Shown here in pieces: positions 34,278 to 42,514 of a DNA stretch of 64,000 nucleotides. Under the pieces are notes generated by a model. It saw nothing but the letters and a program-made list of their open reading frames with translations. It was not told the origin of the DNA and did not search any database. Source of the DNA: Streptomyces sparsogenes (lineage in GTDB: Bacteria; Actinomycetota; Actinomycetes; Streptomycetales; Streptomycetaceae); NCBI RefSeq assembly GCF_001704635.1, contig NZ_MAXF01000222.1, positions 1-64,000 of the forward strand, in the 5' to 3' direction. A program made the translations under genes and the position numbers. Position 1 is the first letter of the stretch, and each line of letters starts with the position of its first letter.

Positions 34278-35059
34278 ACCAGGCCCATCCCACCGGCGAC
34301 TTCGACGGACTGGCCGCGCTCGTCACCGGCGGCGCCTCCGGCATCGGCGCCGCGATCGCCGCCCTGCTGCGCGACCGCGGCGCGCGGGTCGCGGTGCTCG
34401 ACCGCGACCCGGCCGGCGCCCCCGCCGGCACCCTCCCGGTGAAGGCCGACGTCACCTCCGACGAGGCCATACGGAACGGGGTCGCCGAGGTGGTCGCCGA
34501 GTTCGGCGCGCTGCACACCGTGGTCGGCAACGCCGGGATCGGCGCCATCGGCACCGTCGAGGACAACTCCGACGAGGAGTGGCGGCGGGTGCTCGACGTC
34601 AACGTCCTGGGCCTGGTGCGCACCGCCCGCGCCGCGCTGCCCCATCTGCGCGCCGCCGCCGCCGAGCGGCCCGGCGCCGTCTCCATCACCCACACCTGCT
34701 CCATCGCCGCCACCGCGGGACTGCCGCAGCGCGCCGCCTACAGCGCCAGCAAGGGCGCGGTGCTCGCGCTGACCCTCGCCATGGCCGCCGACCACGTGCG
34801 CGACGGCATCCGCGTCAACTGCGTCAACCCCGGCACCGTCGACACCCCCTGGGTCGGCCGGCTGCTCGGCCGGGCCGCCGACCCGGCCGCCGAGCGCGCC
34901 GCCCTGGAGGCCCGTCAGCCGACCGGACGGCTGGTGTCCGCCGACGAGGTGGCCGCCGCCGTCGCGTATCTGGCCGGCCCGGCCGCCGCGGCCGTCACCG
35001 GCACCGCGCTGGCCGTCGACGGAGGGATGCAGGGCCTGCGCCTGCGCCCCGCCACCTGA
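34274..35059 (+). CDS. SDR dehydrogenase, probable 2-keto-3-deoxy-L-fuconate dehydrogenase
   Basis: A 261-residue classical short-chain dehydrogenase. It has the nucleotide motif VTGGASGIGAAIA, an NAG-type strand (VVGNAGIGAIG), catalytic Ser/Tyr/Lys (CSIAATAGLPQRAAYSASKG) and the family tail VTGTALAVDGGMQ. In the oxidative fucose pathway an SDR oxidises C4 of 2-keto-3-deoxy-L-fuconate with NAD+. The position directly behind fuconate dehydratase, with GTGA overlap, supports that assignment, but SDR specificity cannot be read from sequence. The GTG start follows AGGAGGGAACCCC. Confidence 0.85.
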   Translation: MNQAHPTGDFDGLAALVTGGASGIGAAIAALLRDRGARVAVLDRDPAGAPAGTLPVKADVTSDEAIRNGVAEVVAEFGALHTVVGNAGIGAIGTVEDNSDEEWRRVLDVNVLGLVRTARAALPHLRAAAAERPGAVSITHTCSIAATAGLPQRAAYSASKGAVLALTLAMAADHVRDGIRVNCVNPGTVDTPWVGRLLGRAADPAAERAALEARQPTGRLVSADEVAAAVAYLAGPAAAAVTGTALAVDGGMQGLRLRPAT

Positions 35060-35202
35060 ACGGCCACCTGAAGGGCCGTACGACCCCTGCCCCGCGACCC
35101 CCGCCCCGCGACCCCCGCCCCCTGACCCTGCCACCTGAACCCCGCACGCACAGCCCCCAGCCCAGGAGCACAGAGCCGCACCATTCCACCAAGGACGGGA
35201 CG

Positions 35203-36237
35203 ATGACGAGACTCCGCACGACCGGCACCGTCGCCTGTGCCGTGCTGCTCGCCGCCGCCGCACTCGCGGGCTGCAACCGCGAGAGCAACGGCGCGGGCGG
35301 CGGCAAGGTCGGCATCGACATGCCGCGCACCGACACGGACTTCTGGAACTCCTACCAGCAGTACCTCGAGAAGGGCGTCGACGACGGCACCGTCGACGCG
35401 CTGCCGCTGTCCAACTCGCAGAACGACATCGCCAAGCTCGTCGCCAACGTCCAGGCCCTCACCGACCAGGGCGCCAAGGCCATCGTCATGGCCCCCCAGG
35501 ACACCGGGGCGATCTCCTCCACCCTGGACCGGCTCAAGGAGAAGAAGATCCCCGTCGTCAGCGTGGACACCCGCCCCGACGCCGGCGAGGTCTACATGGT
35601 CGTACGGGCCGACAACCGCGCCTACGGCACCAAGGCCTGCGAATATCTGGGCAAGCAGCTGGGCGGCAAGGGCCGGGTCGCCGAGTTGCAGGGCGACCTC
35701 AGCTCCATCAACGGCCGCGACCGGTCCGAGGCCTTCGCCTCCTGCATGAAGGAGAAGTTCCCGGGCATCACGGTGCACGAGCTGCCCACCGACTGGAAGG
35801 GCGACGTCGCCTCCGCCAAGCTGCAGAGCCTGCTGGCCCAGCACAAGGACGTCGACGGCATCTACATGCAGGCGGGCGGCGCCTTCCTGCAGCCCACGCT
35901 CGCGCTGCTGGAGCAGAAGAAGCGACTCAAGCCCGCCGGGTCGGACGGGCACATCACGATCATCTCCAACGACGGCATTCCGGAGGAGCTGGACGCCATC
36001 CGCTCCGGGAAGATCGACGCCACCCTCTCCCAGCCCGCCGACCTCTACGCCAAGTACGCGCTGGAGTACGCCAAGGCGGCCCTGGACGGCAAGAAGTTCA
36101 AGCCCGGCAAGACCGACCACGACTCCGAGATCGTCAAGATCAAGAACGGTCTGGAGGACCAGCTTCCCGCACCCCTGGTCACCAAGGAGAACGTCGACGA
36201 CAAGACCCTGTGGGCCAACCAGCTCGAGAAGAAGTAG
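35203..36237 (+). CDS. Ribose-type ABC transporter substrate-binding lipoprotein (fucose cluster)
   Basis: A 344-residue periplasmic-binding-protein-like (Peripla_BP_4) lipoprotein. The signal peptide ends in a lipobox LAGC (Cys about residue 24). The mature domain binds sugars between two Rossmann lobes: GIDMPRTDTDFWNSYQQYLE, DQGAKAIVMAPQDTGAISST, IPVVSVDTRP and GRVAELQGDLSSINGRDRSE. It is followed immediately by an ATPase and a permease gene, forming a complete CUT2-type importer. The surrounding catabolic genes point to L-fucose or a related 6-deoxysugar or galactose-configured sugar as the ligand. A 143-nt gap with short CCCCGCGACCCC direct repeats separates it from the SDR gene, so an extra promoter is possible. 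Confidence 0.9.
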   Translation: MTRLRTTGTVACAVLLAAAALAGCNRESNGAGGGKVGIDMPRTDTDFWNSYQQYLEKGVDDGTVDALPLSNSQNDIAKLVANVQALTDQGAKAIVMAPQDTGAISSTLDRLKEKKIPVVSVDTRPDAGEVYMVVRADNRAYGTKACEYLGKQLGGKGRVAELQGDLSSINGRDRSEAFASCMKEKFPGITVHELPTDWKGDVASAKLQSLLAQHKDVDGIYMQAGGAFLQPTLALLEQKKRLKPAGSDGHITIISNDGIPEELDAIRSGKIDATLSQPADLYAKYALEYAKAALDGKKFKPGKTDHDSEIVKIKNGLEDQLPAPLVTKENVDDKTLWANQLEKK

Positions 36238-36239
36238 CC

Positions 36240-37970
36240 ATGGCCGCAGCGGACCGGCCCACCGCCGTGCGGGCGGAGGGCGTCGTCAAACGGTTCGGGC
36301 CCACCGTGGCCCTGGACCGCGCGCACCTGGCCGTACGGCCGGGGGAGGCCCACGCGCTGGTCGGGCGCAACGGCGCGGGGAAGTCCACGCTGGTGTCCGT
36401 GCTGACCGGCATGGAGCGCCCGGACGAGGGCACCGTCACCTTCTCCGACGAGCCCGCGCCCGGCTACGGCGACACCGCCGCGTGGCAGCGCAAGGTGGCC
36501 TGCGTCTACCAGAAATCCATGGTGGTGCCCGACCTGACCGTCGCCGAGAACCTCTACCTGGGCCGCTTCCAGGGCACCGGGCGGATCCGCTGGCGCGCGC
36601 TGCGCGAGGACGCCCGCGCCCTGCTGGCCGAGTACGGGGTGGACGTCGATCCCCGCACCCGCGCCAAGGACCTCACCGTCGAGCAGGGGCAGTTCGTCGA
36701 GATCGCCAGGGCGCTGTCCTTCGGCGCCCGCCTGATCATCCTCGACGAGCCCACCGCGCAGCTCGACGCGGGCGGCATCGAGCGGCTCTTCGCCAAGCTG
36801 CGCGAGCTGCGCCGGCAGGGCGTCGCCTTCCTGTTCATCTCGCACCACCTGCGGGAGGTCTACGAGCTCTGCGACACCGTCACCGTCTTCCGCGACGCCC
36901 GGCACGTGGTGACCGCCCCGGTCGCCGAGCTGCCCAAGGACGAACTGGTCGCGGCGATGACCGGGGACGCCGAAGCCGGGCCGCCGAAGCGGGCGCGCGG
37001 CGCGGTGCGCGCCCCCGTCCCGCGCCAGGAGGTCGTTCCCCGCCAGGAGGTCGTTCCCCGCCAGGAGGCCGTCCCCCGCCAGGAGGCCGTCCCGCGTCGG
37101 CAGGCCGGCCCGGGCGCGGAGCCGGTGCTGCGCACCGAAGGGCTCGCCCTGGAGGGCGAGTTCGACCCGCTGGACCTGGTGGTGCGGCCGGGGGAGGTGG
37201 TGGGCCTGGCCGGGGCCACGGCCAGCGGCAACACCGCTGTCGGCGAGACCCTGGTGGGGCTGCGCAAGCCGGACGGCGGGCGGGTGGCGGTGCGCGGCCG
37301 CGCCGTACGCCCCGGAAGCGTGCCGCACGCCCTGGACGCGGGCATCGGATACGTGCCCGAGGACCGGCACCGTCAGGGCCTGGTCCTGGGCCGCAGCGTC
37401 GCCGAGAACGCCACGCTGACCGTGACCGACCAGCTCGGTCCCTTCGGAACGGTGCTGCCCTCCCGGACCCGCGCGTTCGCGAGCCGCATGATCGCCTCCC
37501 TCGACATCAAGACCTCCGGCCCCGCACAGCCCGTCTCCGGCCTCTCCGGCGGCAACCAGCAGAAGGTCGTCATCGCGCGGGCGCTGGCCCGCGAACCGAG
37601 CGTGCTGGTGGCCATCCGCCCGACCGCCGGGGTGGACGTGAAGTCCAAGGAGGCGCTGCTGGGTGTGGTGCGCGAGGTGGCGGCGGCCGGCAGCGGCGCC
37701 CTGATCGTCTCCGACGAACTGGACGACCTGCGGGTGTGCGACCGGGTCCTGGCCTTCTTCCACGGGCGGGTGGTCGCCGAGTTCGGCGACGACTGGAGCG
37801 ACCGCGCACTGGTCGCCGCGATGGAAGGAATGGCCACAGCGGAGCACGGCGCGCCGACGGCGGGAGCGGAAGCGGGAGCGACCGGCAAGAGAGGCGAGAG
37901 CGGCAAGAGGGGCGAGAGCGGCAAGAGAGGCAAGAGCGGCGATCAGGGGAGAGAGGGAAGCCAGTCATGA
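36240..37970 (+). CDS. Ribose-type ABC transporter ATP-binding protein, two fused ABC domains
   Basis: A 576-residue tandem ATPase like RbsA/XylG. The first domain has a good Walker A (ALVGRNGAGKSTLVSVLTGM), Walker B (LIILDEPTAQLD) and the divergent signature LTVEQGQFVEIARAL. The second has a degenerate Walker A (GLAGATASGNTAVGETL, no Lys) but a canonical LSGGNQQKVVIARAL, so one ATP site is probably inactive, as usual in this subfamily. The linker (about 262-285) contains four Pro-Arg-Gln-Glu repeats from an 18-bp tandem repeat, and the C terminus three GKRGES repeats from a second one. The start ATG lies 2 nt after the preceding stop; the end overlaps the permease by 4 nt (ATGA). Confidence 0.93.
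   Translation: MAAADRPTAVRAEGVVKRFGPTVALDRAHLAVRPGEAHALVGRNGAGKSTLVSVLTGMERPDEGTVTFSDEPAPGYGDTAAWQRKVACVYQKSMVVPDLTVAENLYLGRFQGTGRIRWRALREDARALLAEYGVDVDPRTRAKDLTVEQGQFVEIARALSFGARLIILDEPTAQLDAGGIERLFAKLRELRRQGVAFLFISHHLREVYELCDTVTVFRDARHVVTAPVAELPKDELVAAMTGDAEAGPPKRARGAVRAPVPRQEVVPRQEVVPRQEAVPRQEAVPRRQAGPGAEPVLRTEGLALEGEFDPLDLVVRPGEVVGLAGATASGNTAVGETLVGLRKPDGGRVAVRGRAVRPGSVPHALDAGIGYVPEDRHRQGLVLGRSVAENATLTVTDQLGPFGTVLPSRTRAFASRMIASLDIKTSGPAQPVSGLSGGNQQKVVIARALAREPSVLVAIRPTAGVDVKSKEALLGVVREVAAAGSGALIVSDELDDLRVCDRVLAFFHGRVVAEFGDDWSDRALVAAMEGMATAEHGAPTAGAEAGATGKRGESGKRGESGKRGKSGDQGREGSQS
37023..37094 (+). repeat. Four 18-bp tandem repeats inside the ABC ATPase linker
   Basis: Units CGCCAGGAGGTCGTTCCC start at 37023, 37041, 37059 and 37077; the last two differ by C-for-T changes. 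They encode a repeated PRQEVV/PRQEAV hexapeptide between the two ABC domains, so the copy number can change without breaking the frame. Confidence 0.9.
37884..37937 (+). repeat. Three 18-bp tandem repeats at the 3' end of the ABC ATPase gene
   Basis: Units GGCAAGAGAGGCGAGAGC start at 37884, 37902 and 37920 with one or two substitutions. They encode a basic GKRGES hexapeptide tail just before the stop codon. Confidence 0.9.
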
Positions 37971-39013
37971 CCGATACCGCACGGCAGCGCCCCGGCGACG
38001 TGGTGGCGGCCGGCGAGATGGCGGCGGCGGGACCGGCGCGGCCGAGGATCGACTTCGCCCGCTGGCGGGATCTGTCACTGGTCCCGGTGATCTTCGTCCT
38101 GGGCGTGATCGGCTTCATCGTCTCGCCCGCCTTCCTCACCCAGGACAACCTGATCGGCGTCGTCCAGCAGTCCACCGAGCTGGGGCTGCTGGTGCTGGGC
38201 GAGGCGCTGATCCTGATCTGCGGGCGGATGGACCTGTCCCTGGAGTCGACCATCGCCGTCGCCCCCGTGATCGCCATGTGGCTGGTGCTGCCGGCCCACG
38301 GCGCCCGGTTCGAGGGCCTGGGCCTGCTGCCCACCTGGACCGCGATCCCGCTGTGCCTGGCCGTCGGCGCCGCGATCGGCGCGGCCAACGGCTTCCTCAT
38401 CCTCAAACTGCGCGTCAACGGGTTCATCGCCACCCTCGGCATGCTCACCATGCTGCGCGGCCTCCAGGTCGGCGTCGCCGAGGGCCAGTCGATCATCAAC
38501 GTCCCCGAGTCCTTCCGCTACCTGGGGAAGGCCGACTGGATGGGCGCCCCGGCCGCCGTGTGGATCTGCCTGGGGCTGTACGCGGCCGGCGGCCTGGCCC
38601 TGGCCTACCTGCGGCACGGACGCGCGCTGTACGCCATCGGCGGCAACCCGGAGGCCGCGCGCGCGGCCGGGGTCCGGGTCGACCGGATCACCTGGATCGT
38701 GCTGTCCGTCGGCGGGCTGCTCGCCGCCTTCGCCGGCATCCTCTACACCGGCCACTACGGCTCGGTGGCCGCCTCCCAGGGCAACGGCTGGATCTTCCAG
38801 GTGTTCGCCGCCGCGGTCATCGGCGGCATCAGCCTCAAGGGCGGCCGCGGCACGCTCTTCGGCGCGCTCACGGGCGTGCTTACGCTGCAGTTGGTGGTCA
38901 ACGTGATGACGCTCGGCGGCGTCCCGCCGCTGTGGAACCAGTTCATCAACGGCTCGATCATCATCGTCGCGCTCATCATCTCCCGCTACGCCAGCGGCGA
39001 GAAGCAGGACTGA
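37967..39013 (+). CDS. Ribose-type ABC transporter permease (fucose cluster)
   Basis: A 348-residue inner-membrane permease of the BPD_transp_2 family with about eight to ten hydrophobic segments (for example LSLVPVIFVLGVIGFIVSPA, WIVLSVGGLLAAFAGILYTG, FINGSIIIVALIISRY). The conserved loop YAIGGNPEAARAAGVRVDRI that docks on the ATPase is present, as is GGISLKGGRGTLFGALTGV. The N-terminal ~35 residues are a soluble extension. It overlaps the ATPase gene by 4 nt and is followed after 23 nt by the sugar dehydrogenase. It presumably forms a homodimeric channel with the preceding two components. Confidence 0.93.
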   Translation: MTDTARQRPGDVVAAGEMAAAGPARPRIDFARWRDLSLVPVIFVLGVIGFIVSPAFLTQDNLIGVVQQSTELGLLVLGEALILICGRMDLSLESTIAVAPVIAMWLVLPAHGARFEGLGLLPTWTAIPLCLAVGAAIGAANGFLILKLRVNGFIATLGMLTMLRGLQVGVAEGQSIINVPESFRYLGKADWMGAPAAVWICLGLYAAGGLALAYLRHGRALYAIGGNPEAARAAGVRVDRITWIVLSVGGLLAAFAGILYTGHYGSVAASQGNGWIFQVFAAAVIGGISLKGGRGTLFGALTGVLTLQLVVNVMTLGGVPPLWNQFINGSIIIVALIISRYASGEKQD

Positions 39014-39036
39014 CTGACGAAAGAGGTGAGGGACCC

Positions 39037-40038
39037 ATGGCGCAGCCACCCACGGGGCCGCGTGAACTCGGGCGCACGGGCGTGTACGTACCGGCGCTCG
39101 GGCTGGGCTGCGCGCCGCTGGGCAATCTGTACGCCCCCGTGCCCGAGGAACGCGCCCTGGCCACCGTCCAGGCCGCCTTCGACGCCGGGTGCACCTACCT
39201 GGACACCGCCCCGCACTACGGCGTCGGCCTGTCGGAGGAGCGCCTCGGGCGCGCGCTGACGGGCCGCGACCGCGCCTCGTACACCCTGTCCACGAAGGTG
39301 GGGCGCGCCCTGCGGCCCCGCAGGCCCGGGGAGCCGGCCGACCCCCAGGGGTTCGTGGAGACCCCGGATCGGGTCCGCGAGTGGACGCTGACCCGGGACG
39401 GGATCCGCGCCACCCTCGAATCCTCCCTGGACCGCCTCGGCCTGGACAGCGTGGACATCGTCTACCTCCACGATGTGGAAAACCACATCCCCGAGGTCTA
39501 CGAGACCGCCTTCCCGGCCCTGGCCGAGCTGCGCGACCGGAAACTCGTCCGCGCCATCGGCTTCGGCATGAACCACAGCGATGTGCTCGCCCGGTTCGTC
39601 GCCGACCTCGACGTCGACGTGGTGCTGTGCGCCGGCCGCTGGACCCTCCTGGAGCGCACCGCCTACGACGACCTGCTGCCGGTGTGCGAGCGGCGCGGCA
39701 CCTCCGTGGTGGTCGGCGGCGTCTACAACTCCGGCCTGCTCGCCGACCCCCGCCCCGACGCGCGCTACAACTACGAGCGGGCGCCCGCCGACGTGCTGGA
39801 ACGCGCCCGGCGGCTGGCCGCGGTCTGCGGCGAGTTCGGAGTGCCGCTGCGGGCGGCGGCCCTGCGCTTCCCCTTCGGCCACCCGGCCGTGGCCGCGGCG
39901 GTCGTCGGCTGCTCCTCGCCCGAGGAGGTGCGCGACAACGCCGAGATGTTCGGGTACGACATCCCGGACGAGCTGTGGCGGACCCTGGTGGACCGCGGCC
40001 TGCTCGACGAGGACCTCCCCCTGCCCACCACCCGCTGA
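39037..40038 (+). CDS. Aldo/keto reductase, probable L-fucose (aldose) 1-dehydrogenase
   Basis: A 333-residue AKR of the L-fucose/D-threo-aldose dehydrogenase type. The start ELGRTGVYVPALGLGCAPLG and the segments GCTYLDTAPHYGVGLSEERL (Asp, Tyr), YTLSTKVGRALRP (Lys) and DIVYLHDVENH (His) give the AKR tetrad, and VVVGGVYNSGLLADP is typical of this branch. In the pathway it oxidises the sugar to its 1,5-lactone with NAD(P)+. It sits between the importer and the lactonase, matching pathway order. Ribosome site GAGGTGAGG before ATG. Activity on L-galactose or D-arabinose as well as L-fucose is common in the family. Confidence 0.87.
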   Translation: MAQPPTGPRELGRTGVYVPALGLGCAPLGNLYAPVPEERALATVQAAFDAGCTYLDTAPHYGVGLSEERLGRALTGRDRASYTLSTKVGRALRPRRPGEPADPQGFVETPDRVREWTLTRDGIRATLESSLDRLGLDSVDIVYLHDVENHIPEVYETAFPALAELRDRKLVRAIGFGMNHSDVLARFVADLDVDVVLCAGRWTLLERTAYDDLLPVCERRGTSVVVGGVYNSGLLADPRPDARYNYERAPADVLERARRLAAVCGEFGVPLRAAALRFPFGHPAVAAAVVGCSSPEEVRDNAEMFGYDIPDELWRTLVDRGLLDEDLPLPTTR

Positions 40039-40083
40039 CGCCCCGCCGCCCGCCCGCCACCGATCTCCGAGGAGCGCCCTTCC

Positions 40084-40932
40084 GTGCCGCGCATCGACGC
40101 CCACCACCACCTGTGGGACCTGGCCCGCCGCGAACAGCCGTGGATGGACGGCCCCTGGGCCGACCCGATCCGCCGTACGTACACCGTGGAGGACCTGGAG
40201 CCGCACCTCGACGCGCACGGCGTGGCCGCCACCGTCGTGGTCCAGTCCAGCTCCTCCCACCAGGAGACCCTCGAACTCCTCGCCACCGCCGCCGCCTCGG
40301 AGCGCGTCGCAGGCGTCGTGGGCTGGGCCGACCTCACCGACCCCGCCCTGCCCGAGGTGGTCGCCGCCCTGCGCGCCGCGCCCGGCGGCGACCGCCTCGT
40401 GGGCCTGCGCCACCAGGTGCAGGACGAGCCGGACCCGCGCTGGCTCGACCGGCCCGACGTCCGCCGCGCGCTGACCCACCTGGCCGAAGCCGACCTCGCC
40501 TACGACCTGCTGGTCACCCCGCGCGAACTGCCTGCGGCCATCGACGCCGTCCGCGAACTGCCCGCCGTACGCTTCGTCCTCGACCACGCCGCCAAACCGC
40601 CCGTCGCCGACGGCGCCCGCGCCCCCTGGGACCGGGAGCTGGCCGCGCTCGCGGAGCTGCCGAACGTGGTCTGCAAGCTCTCCGGCCTGGTGACCGAGGC
40701 CGCCTGGGACGCCTGGCGCCCGGAGCAGGTGCTGCCCTATGCCCGGCATGTGCTGGACACCTTCGGCCCGGACCGGGTGCTCTTCGGCTCCGACTGGCCG
40801 GTGTGCACCCTGGCCGCGACCTACGACCAGGTGGTCGCCCTGGCCGAGGCCGCCACGCTCCACCTCGCCGAGCCGGAGCGGGCGGCGGTGTTCGGGGGCA
40901 CGGCGGCCAGGGCGTACGGCCTGAAGGTGTAG
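40084..40932 (+). CDS. Amidohydrolase-family sugar lactonase, probable L-fuconolactonase
   Basis: A 282-residue TIM-barrel hydrolase of the amidohydrolase_2 family. It begins with metal ligands in RIDAHHHLWDLARREQPWM and has LDHAAKPPVADG and VLFGSDWPVCTLAATYDQV (Asp ligand near the C terminus), as in L-fuconolactone and rhamnonolactone hydrolases. It would open L-fucono-1,5-lactone to L-fuconate, the substrate of the dehydratase that begins this operon. It starts at GTG, 45 nt after the dehydrogenase stop, with GAGGAGCG upstream. A 7-bp hairpin follows the stop. Confidence 0.88.
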   Translation: MPRIDAHHHLWDLARREQPWMDGPWADPIRRTYTVEDLEPHLDAHGVAATVVVQSSSSHQETLELLATAAASERVAGVVGWADLTDPALPEVVAALRAAPGGDRLVGLRHQVQDEPDPRWLDRPDVRRALTHLAEADLAYDLLVTPRELPAAIDAVRELPAVRFVLDHAAKPPVADGARAPWDRELAALAELPNVVCKLSGLVTEAAWDAWRPEQVLPYARHVLDTFGPDRVLFGSDWPVCTLAATYDQVVALAEAATLHLAEPERAAVFGGTAARAYGLKV

Positions 40933-40957
40933 CTCCTGGGGGTAGGGCCTGAATGCG

Positions 40958-40975
40958 CACAGCCTGAAGGCTGTG
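40958..40975. terminator. Hairpin between the lactonase and the GntR gene
   Basis: CACAGCC-TGAA-GGCTGTG is a perfect 7-bp hairpin with a tetraloop, midway between two convergent stop codons, so it could terminate both. Confidence 0.5.
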
Positions 40976-41011
40976 GGGCCCGGAGGTGTAGCACCCGAAG
41001 GCGTGGCCCCC

Positions 41012-41683
41012 TCAGAGCGTCGAGCGCAGCCACTGCTCCACGCTCGCGATGTGCACCGTCGCCCAGGACCGCGCGGCCTCCGCGTCCCGGTCGCGCAGCG
41101 CGGCCAGGATCGCCCGGTGCTCGCGCAGCGTGCGGCCGAGCGCGTCCTCCTGGGTCAGCCCGCGCCAGACCCGGGCCCGGGTGGTGGGCCCGGACAGGCC
41201 GTCAAGCAGCGAGCACAGCACCGAGTTGCCCGAGGCCTGCACGATGCCCCGGTGGAAGTCCAGGTCGCAGTCGACCAGCTCCTCCACCGACGGCTCCGGC
41301 CCGAGCGCGTCCAGCTGCGAGTCCAGCGCGTCCAGCGTGGCGTCGCTGATCCGGGCGCAGGCCAGCGCCGTCGCGGCGGGCTCCAGGATGCGCCGGACCG
41401 CGAGGAACTCCAGCACCGTGTCGTCCCGGTGGAAGTCCACGACGAAGCTCATCGCCTCCAGGAGAAGCTGCGGGTCCAGGCTCGTGACGTAGGTGCCGTC
41501 GCCCTGCCGCACGTCCAGGATCCGGATCAGCGACAGCGCGCGCACCGCCTCGCGCAGCGAGTTGCGCGACAGGCCCAGCTCGGCGGCGAGTTCGCTCTCC
41601 TTCGGGAGCCGGTCACCCGGGCGCAGCGCCCCCGAGACGATCATCCCCTTGATCTTTTCGATCGCCTCGTCGGTGACCGCCAT
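41012..41683 (-). CDS. FadR/FCD-type GntR regulator of the fucose operon
   Basis: A 223-residue repressor. The N-terminal winged helix reads IKGMIVSGALRPGDRLPKES, then LGLSRNSLREAVRALSLIRI and QGDGTYVTSL. The C-terminal FCD all-helical ligand domain has the metal/acid-binding pattern DLDFHRGIVQASGN and EHRAILAALRDRDAEAA. The start at 41683 (MAVTDEAIEK) has GGGGAGG 6 nt upstream; an earlier in-frame ATG at 41707 lies in the operator. It faces the fucose operon convergently and probably senses a sugar acid. A palindrome overlaps its own predicted start site, and the same core occurs at the operon promoter, so autoregulation plus control of the operon is likely. Confidence 0.9.
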   Translation of the reverse strand: MAVTDEAIEKIKGMIVSGALRPGDRLPKESELAAELGLSRNSLREAVRALSLIRILDVRQGDGTYVTSLDPQLLLEAMSFVVDFHRDDTVLEFLAVRRILEPAATALACARISDATLDALDSQLDALGPEPSVEELVDCDLDFHRGIVQASGNSVLCSLLDGLSGPTTRARVWRGLTQEDALGRTLREHRAILAALRDRDAEAARSWATVHIASVEQWLRSTL

Positions 41684-41700
41684 GATGGACCTCCCCGGGT

Positions 41701-41717
41701 CAGACATCCGATGTCTG
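41701..41717 (-). promoter_or_regulatory. Palindromic operator in the GntR promoter
   Basis: CAGACATCCGATGTCTG has perfect 7-bp arms around CCG. On the minus strand it follows a CATAAT -10-like element (41722-41727), so it would cover the transcription start. The core ACATCGGAT (minus strand) recurs exactly at 32873-32881. Confidence 0.75.
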
Positions 41718-41767
41718 CCCCCATTATGGCGCCTTTTGCAGTGCCCGCCGTCGCCTCCGCCCTCCGT

Positions 41768-42514
41768 TCACCCGAATCGTTCGATCCGGATGCGGTTCAC
41801 CCGCAGGCCACCGTCGACCAGCAGCCGGGAGGCGTGCTCGGCGAAGCCGTTGCCGCCGCACACATACGCCTCCCAGTCCGCCTCCTCGCCGCCGCCCGGC
41901 AGATACGGGGCCAGATGCGCGGCCGACAGCCGCCCCGCGGTCCGGGTCAGCACCACGGTGGTCTCCGGGCCGAACTCCTCGGCGTAGAGCAGGTCCTCGC
42001 GGGTACGGGCGCTGACGATCAGGCGCAGCGGCACGGCGAGTCCGCGGCGCCGGTGGTGGCGCACCATCGCCATCAGCGGCACCACCCCCGTGCCCGCGCC
42101 CAGCAGCAGCGCGGGCCGGTCGCCGGGCCAGGCGAAGAAGCCCCCGAGCGGGCCGCGCACCTCCACCGTGTCGCCGGGGCGGGCGGTGGTGTGCAGATGG
42201 CCGGACACCTCGCCGCCCGCCACATGGCCCACGGTCAGCTCGATGAAGCCGTCGTCGTCCGGCGGGGAGGCGACCGAGTAGTGGCGCTGCGCCGTGTAGC
42301 CGTCCGGCGCGGTCAGCCGCACCATGTAGTGCTGGCCCGGCACATGCGGGGTCCAGTGGGGCAGCGCGAGCCGGAAGGTGGCCGCGCGCGGGGTCTCCCG
42401 CCGGATCGCGGCGATGCGGGCCGGCTGCCAGCGGGCGGCGGCCCGGTTGCTGGGCACGAGCCGCCCCGGGACCGCGAACGCCGTGTCGGGCACGAAGCCG
42501 GGCGCGTCAGTCAC
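41768..42514 (-). CDS. FAD/NAD(P)-binding oxidoreductase (ferredoxin-reductase fold)
   Basis: A 248-residue electron-transfer reductase. FAD-binding barrel: PGQHYMVRLTAPDG and RHYSVASPPDDDG (RxYS motif); then FAWPGDRPALLLGAGTGVVP (NAD-binding glycine motif) and the C-terminal YVCGGNGFAEHASRLL. No [2Fe-2S] domain is present. The gene overlaps the 3' end of the molybdenum-enzyme gene by 8 nt, so it is the likely reductase partner of that enzyme. The intended physiological couple is not known. Confidence 0.9.
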   Translation of the reverse strand: MTDAPGFVPDTAFAVPGRLVPSNRAAARWQPARIAAIRRETPRAATFRLALPHWTPHVPGQHYMVRLTAPDGYTAQRHYSVASPPDDDGFIELTVGHVAGGEVSGHLHTTARPGDTVEVRGPLGGFFAWPGDRPALLLGAGTGVVPLMAMVRHHRRRGLAVPLRLIVSARTREDLLYAEEFGPETTVVLTRTAGRLSAAHLAPYLPGGGEEADWEAYVCGGNGFAEHASRLLVDGGLRVNRIRIERFG

